A model generated the notes under the pieces. The model had not been told where the DNA came from. It worked only from the letters and a program-made list of their open reading frames with translations, and did no database searches. From NCBI GenBank assembly GCA_905182035.1, contig CAJIZL010000011.1:1-64000 (forward strand): a stretch of 64,000 nt of DNA, written 5' to 3'. How positions within the stretch are numbered: the stretch's first letter is position 1; the number at the start of each line of letters is the position of its first letter. The stretch comes from Oceanospirillaceae bacterium ASP10-02a (GTDB lineage Bacteria > Pseudomonadota > Gammaproteobacteria > Pseudomonadales > Balneatricaceae). Both the position numbers and the translations under genes were made by a program. Below are positions 37,321 to 46,458 of the stretch, one piece after another.

Positions 37321-38061
37321 TTAAGGGCACCAATGTATACTGAGGGGCTGTTGGAGGAAGATGTAAATAGGCATCTGCAAGGAATTTTTTAAGTGAATTG
37401 CCTGTTCTAACACTCGGCGCTTTTCGGCACCTTCAATATGTAAGTGTTTATGTCTTGCAAGTCCGAGTGTATTAGCAGACAGGGTCATGCGGTCGGTAGG
37501 ATCTGCTGGCGCATGCGTGGCGATACAAATATCACTTGTTGAAAGTGCTTGGTGCAATGATGGGCATAAAGGAAACAGAGAAGCTGTATGGCCATCGGTA
37601 CCCATGCCAAGAACCAGCACATCAATGGGCCAGTGCATATCTTTGAGCCGTTGTTGGCAGTGTTGCCGTCCTTCTGACGCACTTTTTTCGCCAGTGTAAA
37701 TGGGGTAAAAGGCTGCCTCTACAGCGTTATTTTGAAGTAGCCAAACCCTTACTAAGGCAGCGTTACTGGCGCTATCTTGTTCATCCACCCAACGCTCGTC
37801 AGCAAGAGTGATGTCTACCCGGTGCCAATCAAGCTGCTGCTGGCTTAGTTGCTGCAACATAGCTTGTGGTGTGCGGCCTCCAGAAACGACTAAGCTGGCT
37901 CTCGACCTGACTGTCAACGCAGCGCGTAATTGATTGGCCACGGTGGCCGCTAATGACGCTGCAAGCTTCTGAGCGCTTACACTTTCTAACCACTGGTTTT
38001 GGTTTAGTAAGGTTTCAGGCTTATTTGGCTTCATTGCAGTGTTCATACCATCGATGTCCAT
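37321..38061 (-). CDS. pgl: 6-phosphogluconolactonase
   Basis: Hydrolyses 6-phosphogluconolactone to 6-phosphogluconate (DevB/SOL type). Key blocks are SLVVSGGRTPQAML, DITLADERWVDE and VLGMGTDGHTASLFP. The frame allows ATG starts at 38061, 38046 and 38034, all overlapping the zwf 3' end (41, 26 or 14 bases) and none with a clear ribosome-binding site; the longest is given, but the shorter ones are equally possible. The family N-terminus is not conserved enough to decide. Confidence 0.93.
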   Translation of the reverse strand: MDIDGMNTAMKPNKPETLLNQNQWLESVSAQKLAASLAATVANQLRAALTVRSRASLVVSGGRTPQAMLQQLSQQQLDWHRVDITLADERWVDEQDSASNAALVRVWLLQNNAVEAAFYPIYTGEKSASEGRQHCQQRLKDMHWPIDVLVLGMGTDGHTASLFPLCPSLHQALSTSDICIATHAPADPTDRMTLSANTLGLARHKHLHIEGAEKRRVLEQAIHLKNSLQMPIYIFLQQPLSIHWCP

Positions 38062-39538
38062 GTGTTTCTATCATATTGCTGGCTTGTTGTGGCCCGTTGC
38101 TTCCCGCTGAGTAATCTTCAAGTGGAAGCTCTGCACGGTGCCAAGCTTGGCGAATCTGGTCGCACCACTGCCACGCAAGTTCTACTTCATCACGACGCAC
38201 AAATAAGCTTTGGTTGCCTTTAAGGGCTTCCAATAATAGGCGCTCATAGGCGTCTGGAATGCGAGCTTGAGATTGGGTTTGAGCAAAGTCTAAGTGCAAC
38301 GGGTCGCGTCGAAGCTGCATGTTTTTGTCGATACCTTGTTCTTTGGTAAGCACTTGTAATGAAATGCTTTCATAGGGCTGCAGGCGAATGATTAGTTTGT
38401 TTTGCGCAATCTCGGCCTGGTCTGGGTCAAAAATGTAATGGCTGTTGGACTTATAGTGAATGATAATCTCTGTCACTTTGTTAGCCATGCGTTTTCCCGT
38501 GCGCAAATAGAAAGGTGTGCCAGTCCAGCGCCAGTTGGCAATTTCGGTACGTAGGGCAATAAATGTTTCTGTGTCGCTGCTGGTGTTTGCGTCAGCTTCG
38601 TTCAGATAGCCAGGCGCTGGCTGCTGTTTAAACTGACCATCGGTATATTGCCCCAATACTAGGTGAGTGCCTATTTTGTCTTGGTCAATTGGCTGTAATG
38701 ATCGTAATACCTTTACCTTTTCGTCACGTATGCTGTTGGCGGTGAGCTGTGATGGTGGGTCCATGGCTACCATGCACAATAGCTGCAACAAGTGGTTTTG
38801 TACCATGTCGCGCATTTGCCCGGCTTTATCAAAGTATCCCCATCGGCCCTCAATACCAACCTCTTCAGCCACACTAATTTCCACATAGTCGATATGCTGG
38901 TGGTTCCATTGGCTCTCAAATAGAGGGTTGGCAAAGCGCAATGCGATAAGATTTTGTACGGTTTCTTTACCAAGGTAGTGGTCGATACGAAAAATTTGGC
39001 TTTCGTCAAAATATAAAGCCATCTTGTCGTTGATGACCTTTGATGAAGAGAGATCATGGCCAATAGGTTTTTCGACCACAATACGGCTGTGCTCGTTAAT
39101 GGCATTGGCACCGTGTAAGTGTTGGCAGATATCTTTATATAGGCTTGGCGGTGTGGCTAGGTAGTAGGTAATTTGTGGATGCCACAAGGCTAGTTTTTGC
39201 TCTAGTGCAATATAATCCTGTGCATGGGTGAGGTCCACTTTGCAATAGCTTAGGCGTTGTAAGAAACGTGACAGTGAGTTGGCGTTCAATTCATCTGCGC
39301 CAATGTATTGGTTTAGTGTATGCTCAATACGCTGCTTCAGTTCGGTGATACTTATTGCGCTGCGTGCCACGGCCATGATGTTTAACTCTTTGCTCAATAG
39401 TTGAGCATGGTCGAGTTGGTATAGGGCAGGCATGAGTTTGCGGAGTGATAGATCACCTAATGCGCCAAACAGCACAAAACTATGGCTTAATATGCCTTTA
39501 GCTGTTGTAAGCTCGTCTGATGAGTTACTGTCCGACAT
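38021..39538 (-). CDS. zwf: Glucose-6-phosphate 1-dehydrogenase
   Basis: NADP-dependent oxidation of glucose 6-phosphate, feeding 6-phosphogluconate to Edd. The 505 residues compare with 491 in E. coli, with a short extra N-terminus. FVLFGALGDLSLRKLMPALY is the nucleotide-binding region (GALGDLS in place of the commoner GASGDL), EKPIGHDL follows, and RIDHYLGKETVQNL is the substrate signature. It is divergent from hexR with a HexR-like palindrome between them, as in Pseudomonas. Confidence 0.96.
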   Translation of the reverse strand: MSDSNSSDELTTAKGILSHSFVLFGALGDLSLRKLMPALYQLDHAQLLSKELNIMAVARSAISITELKQRIEHTLNQYIGADELNANSLSRFLQRLSYCKVDLTHAQDYIALEQKLALWHPQITYYLATPPSLYKDICQHLHGANAINEHSRIVVEKPIGHDLSSSKVINDKMALYFDESQIFRIDHYLGKETVQNLIALRFANPLFESQWNHQHIDYVEISVAEEVGIEGRWGYFDKAGQMRDMVQNHLLQLLCMVAMDPPSQLTANSIRDEKVKVLRSLQPIDQDKIGTHLVLGQYTDGQFKQQPAPGYLNEADANTSSDTETFIALRTEIANWRWTGTPFYLRTGKRMANKVTEIIIHYKSNSHYIFDPDQAEIAQNKLIIRLQPYESISLQVLTKEQGIDKNMQLRRDPLHLDFAQTQSQARIPDAYERLLLEALKGNQSLFVRRDEVELAWQWCDQIRQAWHRAELPLEDYSAGSNGPQQASNMIETHGHRWYEHCNEAK

Positions 39539-39617
39539 TATTAATGTGACCTTATGTATAAATTAGACTTGTAATAATACTCCTAAATTCAAACAAAAGT
39601 CACAAAAATATCTTAAA

Positions 39618-39637
39618 TGTTGGTAATATTACGTACA
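39618..39637. promoter_or_regulatory. Candidate HexR operator between zwf and hexR
   Basis: TGTTGGTAATATTACGTACA, with the core GGTAATATTAC at 39622-39632 identical to the site before gap. It lies 28 bases upstream of hexR, in the divergent gap shared with zwf. A partial copy, GTAATAATAC, is at 39571-39580, nearer to zwf. Autoregulation of hexR and control of zwf would fit. Confidence 0.52.
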
Positions 39638-39665
39638 TAAATAAATAAGCTAGATAAAATAAACT

Positions 39666-40535
39666 ATGACCATTAACAATAATTTGCTACAGCGCCTATC
39701 TACTCAGCAGGAACAGCTCAATCGATCTGAGCGCAAAGTTGTGCAAGTGATTGTTGCTGATCCCCAATCGGCAACCCGTATGAGTATTGCAGCTTTGGCA
39801 GAGTTAGCTCAAGTGAGTGAGCCTACGGTTAACCGTATGTGTCGCAGCTTTGGTCTCAAGGGGTATCCAGACTTTAAGTTAGAGCTAGCTCAAAGTATGG
39901 CGCGTGGTACGCCCTACGTGAGCCAGAGTGTCAATCAAAATGATACTGCAACCCAATACACCGATAAAATATTCACCAGCACCATGGCTAGTTTAGATGC
40001 TGCGAGGCAGCAGGTTGATAGTAAAGCCATTGAGCGGGCGGTAGATTATTTAAGCCAAGCTCAGCAGATTTGTTTTTATGGCATGGGTGCCTCAGGTGCC
40101 GTCGCTCAAGACGCTCTGCATAAGTTTTTTCGTTTCAATATTCCCGTTGTAGCTCATAATGATTCATTGATGATGCGTATGATGGCCGCGGCCTGTAAGC
40201 GTGGCGATGTGCTGGTGCTGCTGTCATTTACAGGGCGCACTAAAGAAATGGTAGAGGTGGCTCGCATTGGTCGTGCTGCGGGTGCGGTAGTTATTGCTAT
40301 TACTGCCGTTGGCTCACCTTTGGCTCAAGAAGCGAGTCTGGTATTAAGTGTAGAAGCACCTGAAGATACTGATGTGTATATGCCCATGCAATCCCGCATG
40401 ATTCAGCTGACCTTAATAGATGTTCTGGCTACTGGGGTGATATTGCGCCGCGGCGAAGATTTTCATGGTCACTTAAAAACCATTAAGCAAAGTTTAACGG
40501 GCACTCGTTTGGCCATAGTAGAGGAGCAACAGTGA
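39666..40535 (+). CDS. hexR: RpiR-family repressor HexR
   Basis: Sugar-phosphate-responsive repressor of central carbon genes; in Pseudomonas it is released by 2-keto-3-deoxy-6-phosphogluconate. The 289-residue product has an N-terminal HTH_6 domain (LNRSERKVVQVIVADPQSATRMSIAALAELAQVSEPTVNRMCRSFGLKGYPDFKL is the region, about residues 18-75) and a SIS domain (ICFYGMGASGAVAQDA and VLVLLSFTGRTKEMVE). The position next to zwf supports HexR among RpiR proteins. The final bases overlap the start of a small lipoprotein frame (GTGA). Confidence 0.92.
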   Translation: MTINNNLLQRLSTQQEQLNRSERKVVQVIVADPQSATRMSIAALAELAQVSEPTVNRMCRSFGLKGYPDFKLELAQSMARGTPYVSQSVNQNDTATQYTDKIFTSTMASLDAARQQVDSKAIERAVDYLSQAQQICFYGMGASGAVAQDALHKFFRFNIPVVAHNDSLMMRMMAAACKRGDVLVLLSFTGRTKEMVEVARIGRAAGAVVIAITAVGSPLAQEASLVLSVEAPEDTDVYMPMQSRMIQLTLIDVLATGVILRRGEDFHGHLKTIKQSLTGTRLAIVEEQQ

Positions 40536-40704
40536 CATTTTATAGGTTTGGTTTGGTGGTATTGTTGGCTGTTTTCTAACCAATGTGGTGACTGTACCTA
40601 TGCGGATTGTGGGTGCCGTGGCTTCCGTTGTGCCGGTAATAGGTGATGCTGTGGACGAAATTATAGAAGCTGTCGCTGATGCGGGTGATGATATTCCTTT
40701 GTAA
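40532..40704 (+). pseudogene. Frameshifted small lipoprotein gene
   Basis: A short gene not found as one open frame. A GTG at 40532 overlaps the hexR stop (GTGA) and encodes MTFYRFGLVVLL, a lipoprotein-like signal start, then runs into a TAA at 40577. In the frame one base back, from 40567, the sequence reads GCFLTNVVTVPMRIVGAVAS and ends DAGDDIPL at the TAA at 40702. Restoring one G in the GG at 40567-40568 joins them as VVLLGCFLTN, a good lipobox, giving about 57 residues. It resembles small lipoproteins of other gammaproteobacteria. It may be a real mutation, a sequencing error or, less likely, a recoding site. Confidence 0.62.
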
Positions 40705-40753
40705 TATAACGGACAAAGTTAGCAATGTTGATTGGCATATTTTGCTTGAGACA

Positions 40754-40792
40754 CAAAAAAACCGCAACCAGGGTGACCTAGAGCGGTTTTTT
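40754..40792. terminator. Bidirectional terminator
   Basis: AAAAAACCGC and GCGGTTTTTT form the arms, enclosing an inner AGG-GTGA-CCT hairpin. T runs are present in both orientations, so it can end the hexR-lipoprotein transcript and the convergent DUF3461 gene. Confidence 0.85.
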
Positions 40793-40808
40793 ATCACCAA
40801 AAAAAAGC

Positions 40809-41192
40809 TTATAGTTGGTCGATTTTAGCTCGGATCTCAACTAGCTTTTCAGACATAATGCGCTCTAGGTGCACTAGGTCCTGTGCTATAGACTCTTTGC
40901 TATCTGCAACTTTATTTTCTTCGTGGGCTAGCTTGTTCAATTCTGTAAGGGCGCGCAGTAAGAATGGTGAGATTTCGCTCACTTCTTGCCATTGTTGGCG
41001 ACCAGAATCGACCATTACAGTGCGTGTAGCACGACCAAAGCGGAACTTTTTGCTACGAGGTAAAAAAGAGCCTTTTTCGCGCTTGTAGTAGATTTTGAGG
41101 ATATCAAAATCGCCTTCTTGGCGAAGGGTATATTTGCTGATGGATTCAAAGCTAGTGATGCCCATTTCCGTAAGCGTAGGGTGTTGAGACAT
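40809..41192 (-). CDS. DUF3461 family protein
   Basis: A 127-residue protein of unknown function. It matches the DUF3461 family as I remember it: PTLTEMGITSFESISKYTLRQEGDFDILKIYYKR at the N-terminus, GSFLPRSKKFRFGR and MVDSGRQQWQEVSEISPFL in the middle, and a charged helical C-terminus (residues about 75-127) that could form a coiled coil. AAGGAGAAC precedes the ATG. It is a single-gene unit between two large gaps. Confidence 0.85.
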   Translation of the reverse strand: MSQHPTLTEMGITSFESISKYTLRQEGDFDILKIYYKREKGSFLPRSKKFRFGRATRTVMVDSGRQQWQEVSEISPFLLRALTELNKLAHEENKVADSKESIAQDLVHLERIMSEKLVEIRAKIDQL

Positions 41193-41559
41193 AATTGTTC
41201 TCCTTAGAGATTAAAAGTTAAAGTTTTCTTATGAAAATCAATGACTCAACAAATTATTGTAAGGTAGGCTCTGGCGGCCCTGCCTTGCTGGTCTGATGGT
41301 TTATGAGTAAAAGTGTAAGTGCCTACACAAACCGTCATGGGGGTGGTTTTCAGTGATGATATTATAGCTCATTGTTGATTAAAGAGTAACCAAAATCCTT
41401 GCCATATGTCAGCGATTTATACTATAGGTCGCATTCATTCAATAAATAGTTATGGGATCTTCACGCAAGCATTATTTGCGGTATACTCAGGCTTAAATTT
41501 TTGGTTTACCCATGAGTGCGGTTGGCGCAAAAACCCACTCAATAAGGATTTTTCTTCAT
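41193..41559. other. 367-base gap before parC
   Basis: No gene is seen. A hairpin with arms AAGGTAGG (41261-41268) and CCTGCCTT (41279-41286), one T-G pair, has no T run. TTCACG (41460-41465) and TATACT (41482-41487), 16 bases apart, may be the parC promoter. Two tiny frames of 17-21 codons lack ribosome-binding sites and were not called. Confidence 0.5.
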
Positions 41560-43854
41560 ATGTCTGGTGTCATCCCTATTGATGAAGGCGTTGAGCGTCT
41601 ACCCCTCAAAGAATATACAGAAAAAGCGTATTTAGATTACTCCATGTATGTCATTTTAGACCGTGCATTGCCTCATATTGGCGATGGTCTAAAACCTGTA
41701 CAAAGACGTATTGTTTATGCAATGTCTGAGTTGGGCCTAAAAACGTCTGCTAAGTATAAAAAATCTGCCCGTACTATTGGTGATGTGCTGGGCAAGTTTC
41801 ACCCACACGGTGATAGCGCTTGTTACGAAGCCATGGTGCACATGGCCCAGACCTTCTCCTATCGTTATACTCTGGTTGATGGCCAAGGCAATTGGGGATC
41901 TGCAGATGATCCAAAATCCTTTGCTGCCATGCGCTATACGGAAGCTAAACTCACAGGTTATGCCGATGTCTTATTAGGTGAGCTAGGTCAAGGCACCGTA
42001 GACTGGGGTAACAACTTTGATGGCACCCTGCAAGAACCTTTAGTATTGCCTGCTCGTGTGCCTAACGTACTGTTGAATGGCGCCACTGGCATCGCTGTGG
42101 GTATGGCGACAGACATCCCTCCTCATAACTTACGAGAAGTGGTGTCGGCCTGTATCCATCTATTGGAGCACCCTGGCGCAAGTACAGAAGAATTGTTCGA
42201 ATTTGTACAAGGGCCTGATATGCCCACTACGGCAGAAATAATTAGCCCACGAAGTGACCTGTTAGAAATGTACAAAACTGGACGTGGCAGCATTCGCATG
42301 CGCGCCGTAGTGGATCATGAAGACGGCGATATTGTCATCACCGCTTTGCCGTACCAGGTTTCTGGGGCGCGCATATTGGAACAGATTGCTGCTCAAATGC
42401 AGGCTAAAAAGTTGCCTATGGTGGCTGATTTACGCGATGAGTCTGACCATGAAAAGCCAACCCGTTTGGTGATTGTGCCACGCTCAAATCGGGTGGATAC
42501 GCAACAGCTATTGAATCACTTGTTCGCTACTACAGATTTAGAACGATCTTATCGAGTTAATTTGAATCTCATTGGTGTGGATGGTAAGCCACAAGTTAAA
42601 GGTTTGAGTACTATTTTGAAAGAGTGGTTGTCTTTTCGTATGGAGACAGTGACACGCCGTTTGCAGCATCGCTTAGATAAGGTGCTGGAGCGTTTGCATC
42701 TATTAGAAGGTTTGTTAATTGCCTATCTTAATATTGACGAAATTATTGCTATCATCCGTGAAGAAGAAAAACCTAAAGCAGTACTAATGCAGCGGTTTGT
42801 GTTATCTGATCGCCAGGCTGATGCCATTTTAGATTTAAAACTGCGCCATTTAGCCAAGCTAGAACAGCACCGCATTGAAGCAGAGCAAGAGGAACTAGTG
42901 GCAGAGCGTGACAAGTTAGAGTTGTTGTTGGGTTCTAAAACACGTTTAAAAACCCTCATAAAGCGTGAATTAATTACTGATGCCGAAGCCTTCGGGGATG
43001 ATCGTCGTTCCCCTATCGTTGTGCGTCAAGAAGCTAAAGCCCTTTCAGAGCGTGATTTACTCACCACCGAGCCTGTTACTGTAGTTCTGTCTAAACAAGG
43101 CTGGGTTCGTGGTGCCAAAGGCCACGATATAGACCCTTCTAACATGAGTTATAAATCGGGTGATGACTTCTTGCTCATGGTGCAAGCTCGAAGCAATCAA
43201 AGTGTTGCCTTCCTTGATGAAGGTGGCCGTAGTTATTCCCTAGAGGCCCACACATTGCCATCCGCTCGTGGCCAGGGTGAGCCTTTAAGTGGTCGATTTA
43301 ATGCGCCTAGTGGTGTGCAATTTTCAGCTGCAGTGAGTGCTCAAGTTGATCAATTGTTACTCATGAGCACGGATGCAGGTTATGGCTTCATTTCCACCTT
43401 TGAAGACTTGTTAAGCAAAAACAAGGCTGGTAAGGCTGCCATGTCTGTGCCCAAAGGTGCCAAGGTTATTGCGCCGCAGCATATCACCAAGGTGGAAGAC
43501 ACTTGGTTGGTGGCAGTGAGTAATGAAGGGCGTATGTTAGTCTTCCCGTTACAGGATTTACCACAGCTAGCGCGAGGTAAGGGTAATAAGATTATTAGTA
43601 TATCGTCCACCCGCGTGGCAAACCGTGAAGAATTCATGGTGGCTTGCTCATTGGTCTCTGAGAGCTGCGAGTTATTAGTGCATTCAGGTAAGCGCTATCT
43701 ACGTTTGAAGGCCTCTGATCTAGTTCACTATCGTGGAGAACGTGGGCGTAGAGGCAATAAACTACCTAGAGGCTTCCAAAAGGTTGATTACTTGGCTGTG
43801 GAGAGTGAGGCATCAACTGAAGTGGATGCTGAGTCTATAGATACTGCCTCTTAG
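41560..43854 (+). CDS. parC: DNA topoisomerase IV subunit A
   Basis: Catalytic subunit that breaks and rejoins DNA to decatenate daughter chromosomes. From the ATG at 41560 (764 residues; AAGGAT about 11 bases upstream) it starts [20 protein letters not shown]. The catalytic Tyr is Y126 in [10 protein letters not shown]. The quinolone-determining positions read [12 protein letters not shown] with the usual Ser and Glu (S86, E90). [16 protein letters not shown] and a shorter C-terminal domain than GyrA support ParC. The ATG at 41512 is rejected. parE is not adjacent. Confidence 0.95.
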   Translation: MSGVIPIDEGVERLPLKEYTEKAYLDYSMYVILDRALPHIGDGLKPVQRRIVYAMSELGLKTSAKYKKSARTIGDVLGKFHPHGDSACYEAMVHMAQTFSYRYTLVDGQGNWGSADDPKSFAAMRYTEAKLTGYADVLLGELGQGTVDWGNNFDGTLQEPLVLPARVPNVLLNGATGIAVGMATDIPPHNLREVVSACIHLLEHPGASTEELFEFVQGPDMPTTAEIISPRSDLLEMYKTGRGSIRMRAVVDHEDGDIVITALPYQVSGARILEQIAAQMQAKKLPMVADLRDESDHEKPTRLVIVPRSNRVDTQQLLNHLFATTDLERSYRVNLNLIGVDGKPQVKGLSTILKEWLSFRMETVTRRLQHRLDKVLERLHLLEGLLIAYLNIDEIIAIIREEEKPKAVLMQRFVLSDRQADAILDLKLRHLAKLEQHRIEAEQEELVAERDKLELLLGSKTRLKTLIKRELITDAEAFGDDRRSPIVVRQEAKALSERDLLTTEPVTVVLSKQGWVRGAKGHDIDPSNMSYKSGDDFLLMVQARSNQSVAFLDEGGRSYSLEAHTLPSARGQGEPLSGRFNAPSGVQFSAAVSAQVDQLLLMSTDAGYGFISTFEDLLSKNKAGKAAMSVPKGAKVIAPQHITKVEDTWLVAVSNEGRMLVFPLQDLPQLARGKGNKIISISSTRVANREEFMVACSLVSESCELLVHSGKRYLRLKASDLVHYRGERGRRGNKLPRGFQKVDYLAVESEASTEVDAESIDTAS

Positions 43855-43862
43855 TCAGGTGT

Positions 43863-45491
43863 TTAAAGCGTTGGACTAAAGTGACGGATTTGCAGGTCTA
43901 ACAAGTCTTGGTATTCACTGCTTAAACGGGCCAAACATACGGCGCCACTGGCGAGTGGCGTGCAGTTGTCGGCTTGTAACACCCGTTGTTGTAACTCTGG
44001 GTGGTAGGCTACGTGGCGACTTATTACCATATGGTCTTGCCGTTCACGGCGGGACAATTCTGCCGCTTCTTCTGTGAGCTTACTTAACTCCTCTAAATTA
44101 CCTGTGTGCACCACAATTTGAATGCTTAAACTAGGTTTGTCGCTAGCCGACCGTTGGGTGTTAAAGGCCTTGTACAAACCAAAGAAAAACTGTGCGGCAC
44201 ATAGGGCATTCACGCAGTGGGTCATGTGCTCATGGGGTTTGTCAAAGGTGACAAGCACATCGTGGTTTTCTTCCGTTTCAATAGTACCGCCATAGATGGC
44301 GCACACTTGATCTACCAACCGCTGGTAAGACTTGAGCAACAAGTGTTTTTCAGCGGCTTCCATTGGTCCTTGATCTCTGGTATTTACGTTGATATACAAC
44401 AAGCTCACCAATGGGTCGTCGTGCAACGGGGTTGGGGTGAACGCAATGGGGTTTATATTGGGCTCATGATCAAGAGTATGTGTTTGGTGTGACACCAATT
44501 CTGCGATGGCTGCAGGGGTACGCGTGGGTCGTAATGGTTTGGAATTATCACCATTACGTAGATCATCCATGGTGAATATGGGTAAATTATTTTTCGTGGG
44601 GCCCCTAGGTTCTGTCAGTTTAGGTGCAAATAAAGGATCGCCAAGATCGCCTAATTGGGGTTCTGAGGATAATTCACGGGCCAAATCGTGAAGCTCGTGA
44701 TTAAACGCTTCTTGTTGGTTAGGGGCTTCCAATTCTGGCTGGTGGTCTTGTTGGTCATGGTGAGCCGCGACGACTAAGCCCTTTCCAGCAGGCATTTCTA
44801 ATTCATATTGATGTTCCGTTTGAGTATGCAGCAAACGTTCTTCGTTAATAGAATTGAAACCCAAATTAATGATGCCCCACTCATCAAGGCGAGTGTCATC
44901 TAGTGGCGGTGCTTTGCCGTATTCTAATAGTTGTTCTTGGGCTTCGTGTAAGTCGCGCAACGGCTGCACTAATTTGGCACCGAACCACCAGCCAATAACG
45001 ATGCAGGCTAATAAGGCAAGGCCCACGGTAGGCCATAGCAATAACACCAACTGGATAAGGCTTGGATGTAAATCTAAATTGGAGTGGCGTAAGTGCAAGC
45101 TGCCAATAATTTGCTCATCTAGCTGGATAGGCAAGACTATATAGTCGGCATCATTAAGAAAACCAGTTTTGGCGAGCATTTGGCCGTCTCCATCATAGAC
45201 GGCTGCACCCTCAATAGCACCTTGTTGTCTGAGTTCCGCTAAAGTAACGTTAAGGCTAATATAGTCTTGTTTTACTAGTAGAGGTGCGCTTAAGTTAGCC
45301 AGCTGCTGGCCCATTTTCTGGCCTAAAAAGGCATTTTGTTGATCCGCAACTTGGCTAAGGTGTTGGTAAGTCATCAGCCCCAAAGCCACGCCAACAAGCA
45401 CAAATGTGGCTATTAACAAAAACACCGTCTTCTGCACCAAGGTGAGGCGAGATTGCATTAAGTGTCTAAAAGAAAGGATTTTATTGGACAT
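43863..45491 (-). CDS. Membrane sensor protein with a cyclase-like C-terminus
   Basis: A 542-residue two-transmembrane protein. Helix 1 lies near residues 18-42, a periplasmic segment at 43-140 (ALYD-like GAAVYDGDGQMLAKTG), and helix 2 near 146-170, followed by a HAMP-like LVQPLRDLHEAQEQL. The first part resembles the YtjB/SMP protein found beside serB in E. coli, and this gene is divergent from serB. A low-complexity linker leads to about residues 360-500, which resemble a class III nucleotidyl cyclase fold (VSLLYINVNT, YGGTIETEENHDVLVTFD, IQIVVHTGNLEEL). The metal-binding Asp residues of active cyclases are not evident, so enzymatic activity is doubtful. Function unknown. Confidence 0.72.
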   Translation of the reverse strand: MSNKILSFRHLMQSRLTLVQKTVFLLIATFVLVGVALGLMTYQHLSQVADQQNAFLGQKMGQQLANLSAPLLVKQDYISLNVTLAELRQQGAIEGAAVYDGDGQMLAKTGFLNDADYIVLPIQLDEQIIGSLHLRHSNLDLHPSLIQLVLLLWPTVGLALLACIVIGWWFGAKLVQPLRDLHEAQEQLLEYGKAPPLDDTRLDEWGIINLGFNSINEERLLHTQTEHQYELEMPAGKGLVVAAHHDQQDHQPELEAPNQQEAFNHELHDLARELSSEPQLGDLGDPLFAPKLTEPRGPTKNNLPIFTMDDLRNGDNSKPLRPTRTPAAIAELVSHQTHTLDHEPNINPIAFTPTPLHDDPLVSLLYINVNTRDQGPMEAAEKHLLLKSYQRLVDQVCAIYGGTIETEENHDVLVTFDKPHEHMTHCVNALCAAQFFFGLYKAFNTQRSASDKPSLSIQIVVHTGNLEELSKLTEEAAELSRRERQDHMVISRHVAYHPELQQRVLQADNCTPLASGAVCLARLSSEYQDLLDLQIRHFSPTL

Positions 45492-45585
45492 TAGGTGTTA
45501 ATCATTGCTGTGTGGAAGAGGTAAAATCAACCCCATTCTAACCCACTAATGGTAAAATGCTAAGCCCACCCAAGGAGTTGTACCT

Positions 45586-46458
45586 ATGTTTCATCGCCTA
45601 ACCTTATTTGATATGAGCAATGAGCTAAACGTTGTCGCTGTCAATCAGGCATTTCAGGCTCTGCAAGTGGAAACCTATAACAACCTGCACAGTACTAATG
45701 CTAACTTCGCAGTGCACCAATGGCAATGGAACAGTTCGCCTGAATGTGTTTTAGACCTTGAAGTCATCCTTCAAAAATTGTCTAAACAACAAAAACTGGA
45801 TTATGTGCTCCAGTCTTCTCAACAGCCCATACAAAAAATAAAATTAGCTGTGTTTGATATGGACTCTACCTTGATTCAGGCCGAAGTGATGGACGAGCTG
45901 GCTTATGCAATGGGTATTGGTCCACAAGTGGCGCTTATTACTGCCAGCTCCATGGCTGGAGAGTTAGATTTTGAACAGAGCTTTCGTCAGCGACTGGCTT
46001 TGTTAAAAGGGTTTGATACTGCCCAACTTTCAGCTATTAACCAAGCCCTTGAATTAATGCCGGGTGCAGAACAACTTATGAAAGGCCTGCAGAAGCAAGG
46101 CGTATACTGCGCTATATTATCTGGGGGTTTTAGCTACTTTGCAGATGACTTGGCCCATAGGTTGGGTATGCAACAAGCCTTCTCTAATTCTTTAGAAGAA
46201 GTAGATGGCAAACTCACTGGGCAAGTGACAGGGGTGATATTGGATGCTGCCAAAAAAGTAGAGTTGCTGGAGCAGTTACGAAAAACCCTTGGCTTATCTC
46301 TAAGCCAGTGTCTTGCTGTGGGCGACGGCGCTAACGATTTGCCGATGCTTAATAAAGCTGGTTTAGGCGTAGCTTTCCATGGTAAACCACTGGTTAGGCA
46401 GCAGGCACCTCATCAAATTAACAACTTTGATTTGGATACTTTGTTGCACTTGGCTTAA
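45586..46458 (+). CDS. serB: Phosphoserine phosphatase
   Basis: HAD-family enzyme releasing serine from phosphoserine, the last step of serine synthesis. The nucleophile motif is VFDMDSTLIQAE (D91, with D93 as acid/base), followed by AILSGGFSYFADDLAHRLG and VGDGANDLPMLNKAGLGVAFHGKP. The first about 80 residues form a divergent N-terminal domain. AAGGAG lies eight bases upstream of the ATG. The 290 residues are somewhat shorter than E. coli SerB (322). The 3' end overlaps epmB by four bases. Confidence 0.95.
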   Translation: MFHRLTLFDMSNELNVVAVNQAFQALQVETYNNLHSTNANFAVHQWQWNSSPECVLDLEVILQKLSKQQKLDYVLQSSQQPIQKIKLAVFDMDSTLIQAEVMDELAYAMGIGPQVALITASSMAGELDFEQSFRQRLALLKGFDTAQLSAINQALELMPGAEQLMKGLQKQGVYCAILSGGFSYFADDLAHRLGMQQAFSNSLEEVDGKLTGQVTGVILDAAKKVELLEQLRKTLGLSLSQCLAVGDGANDLPMLNKAGLGVAFHGKPLVRQQAPHQINNFDLDTLLHLA

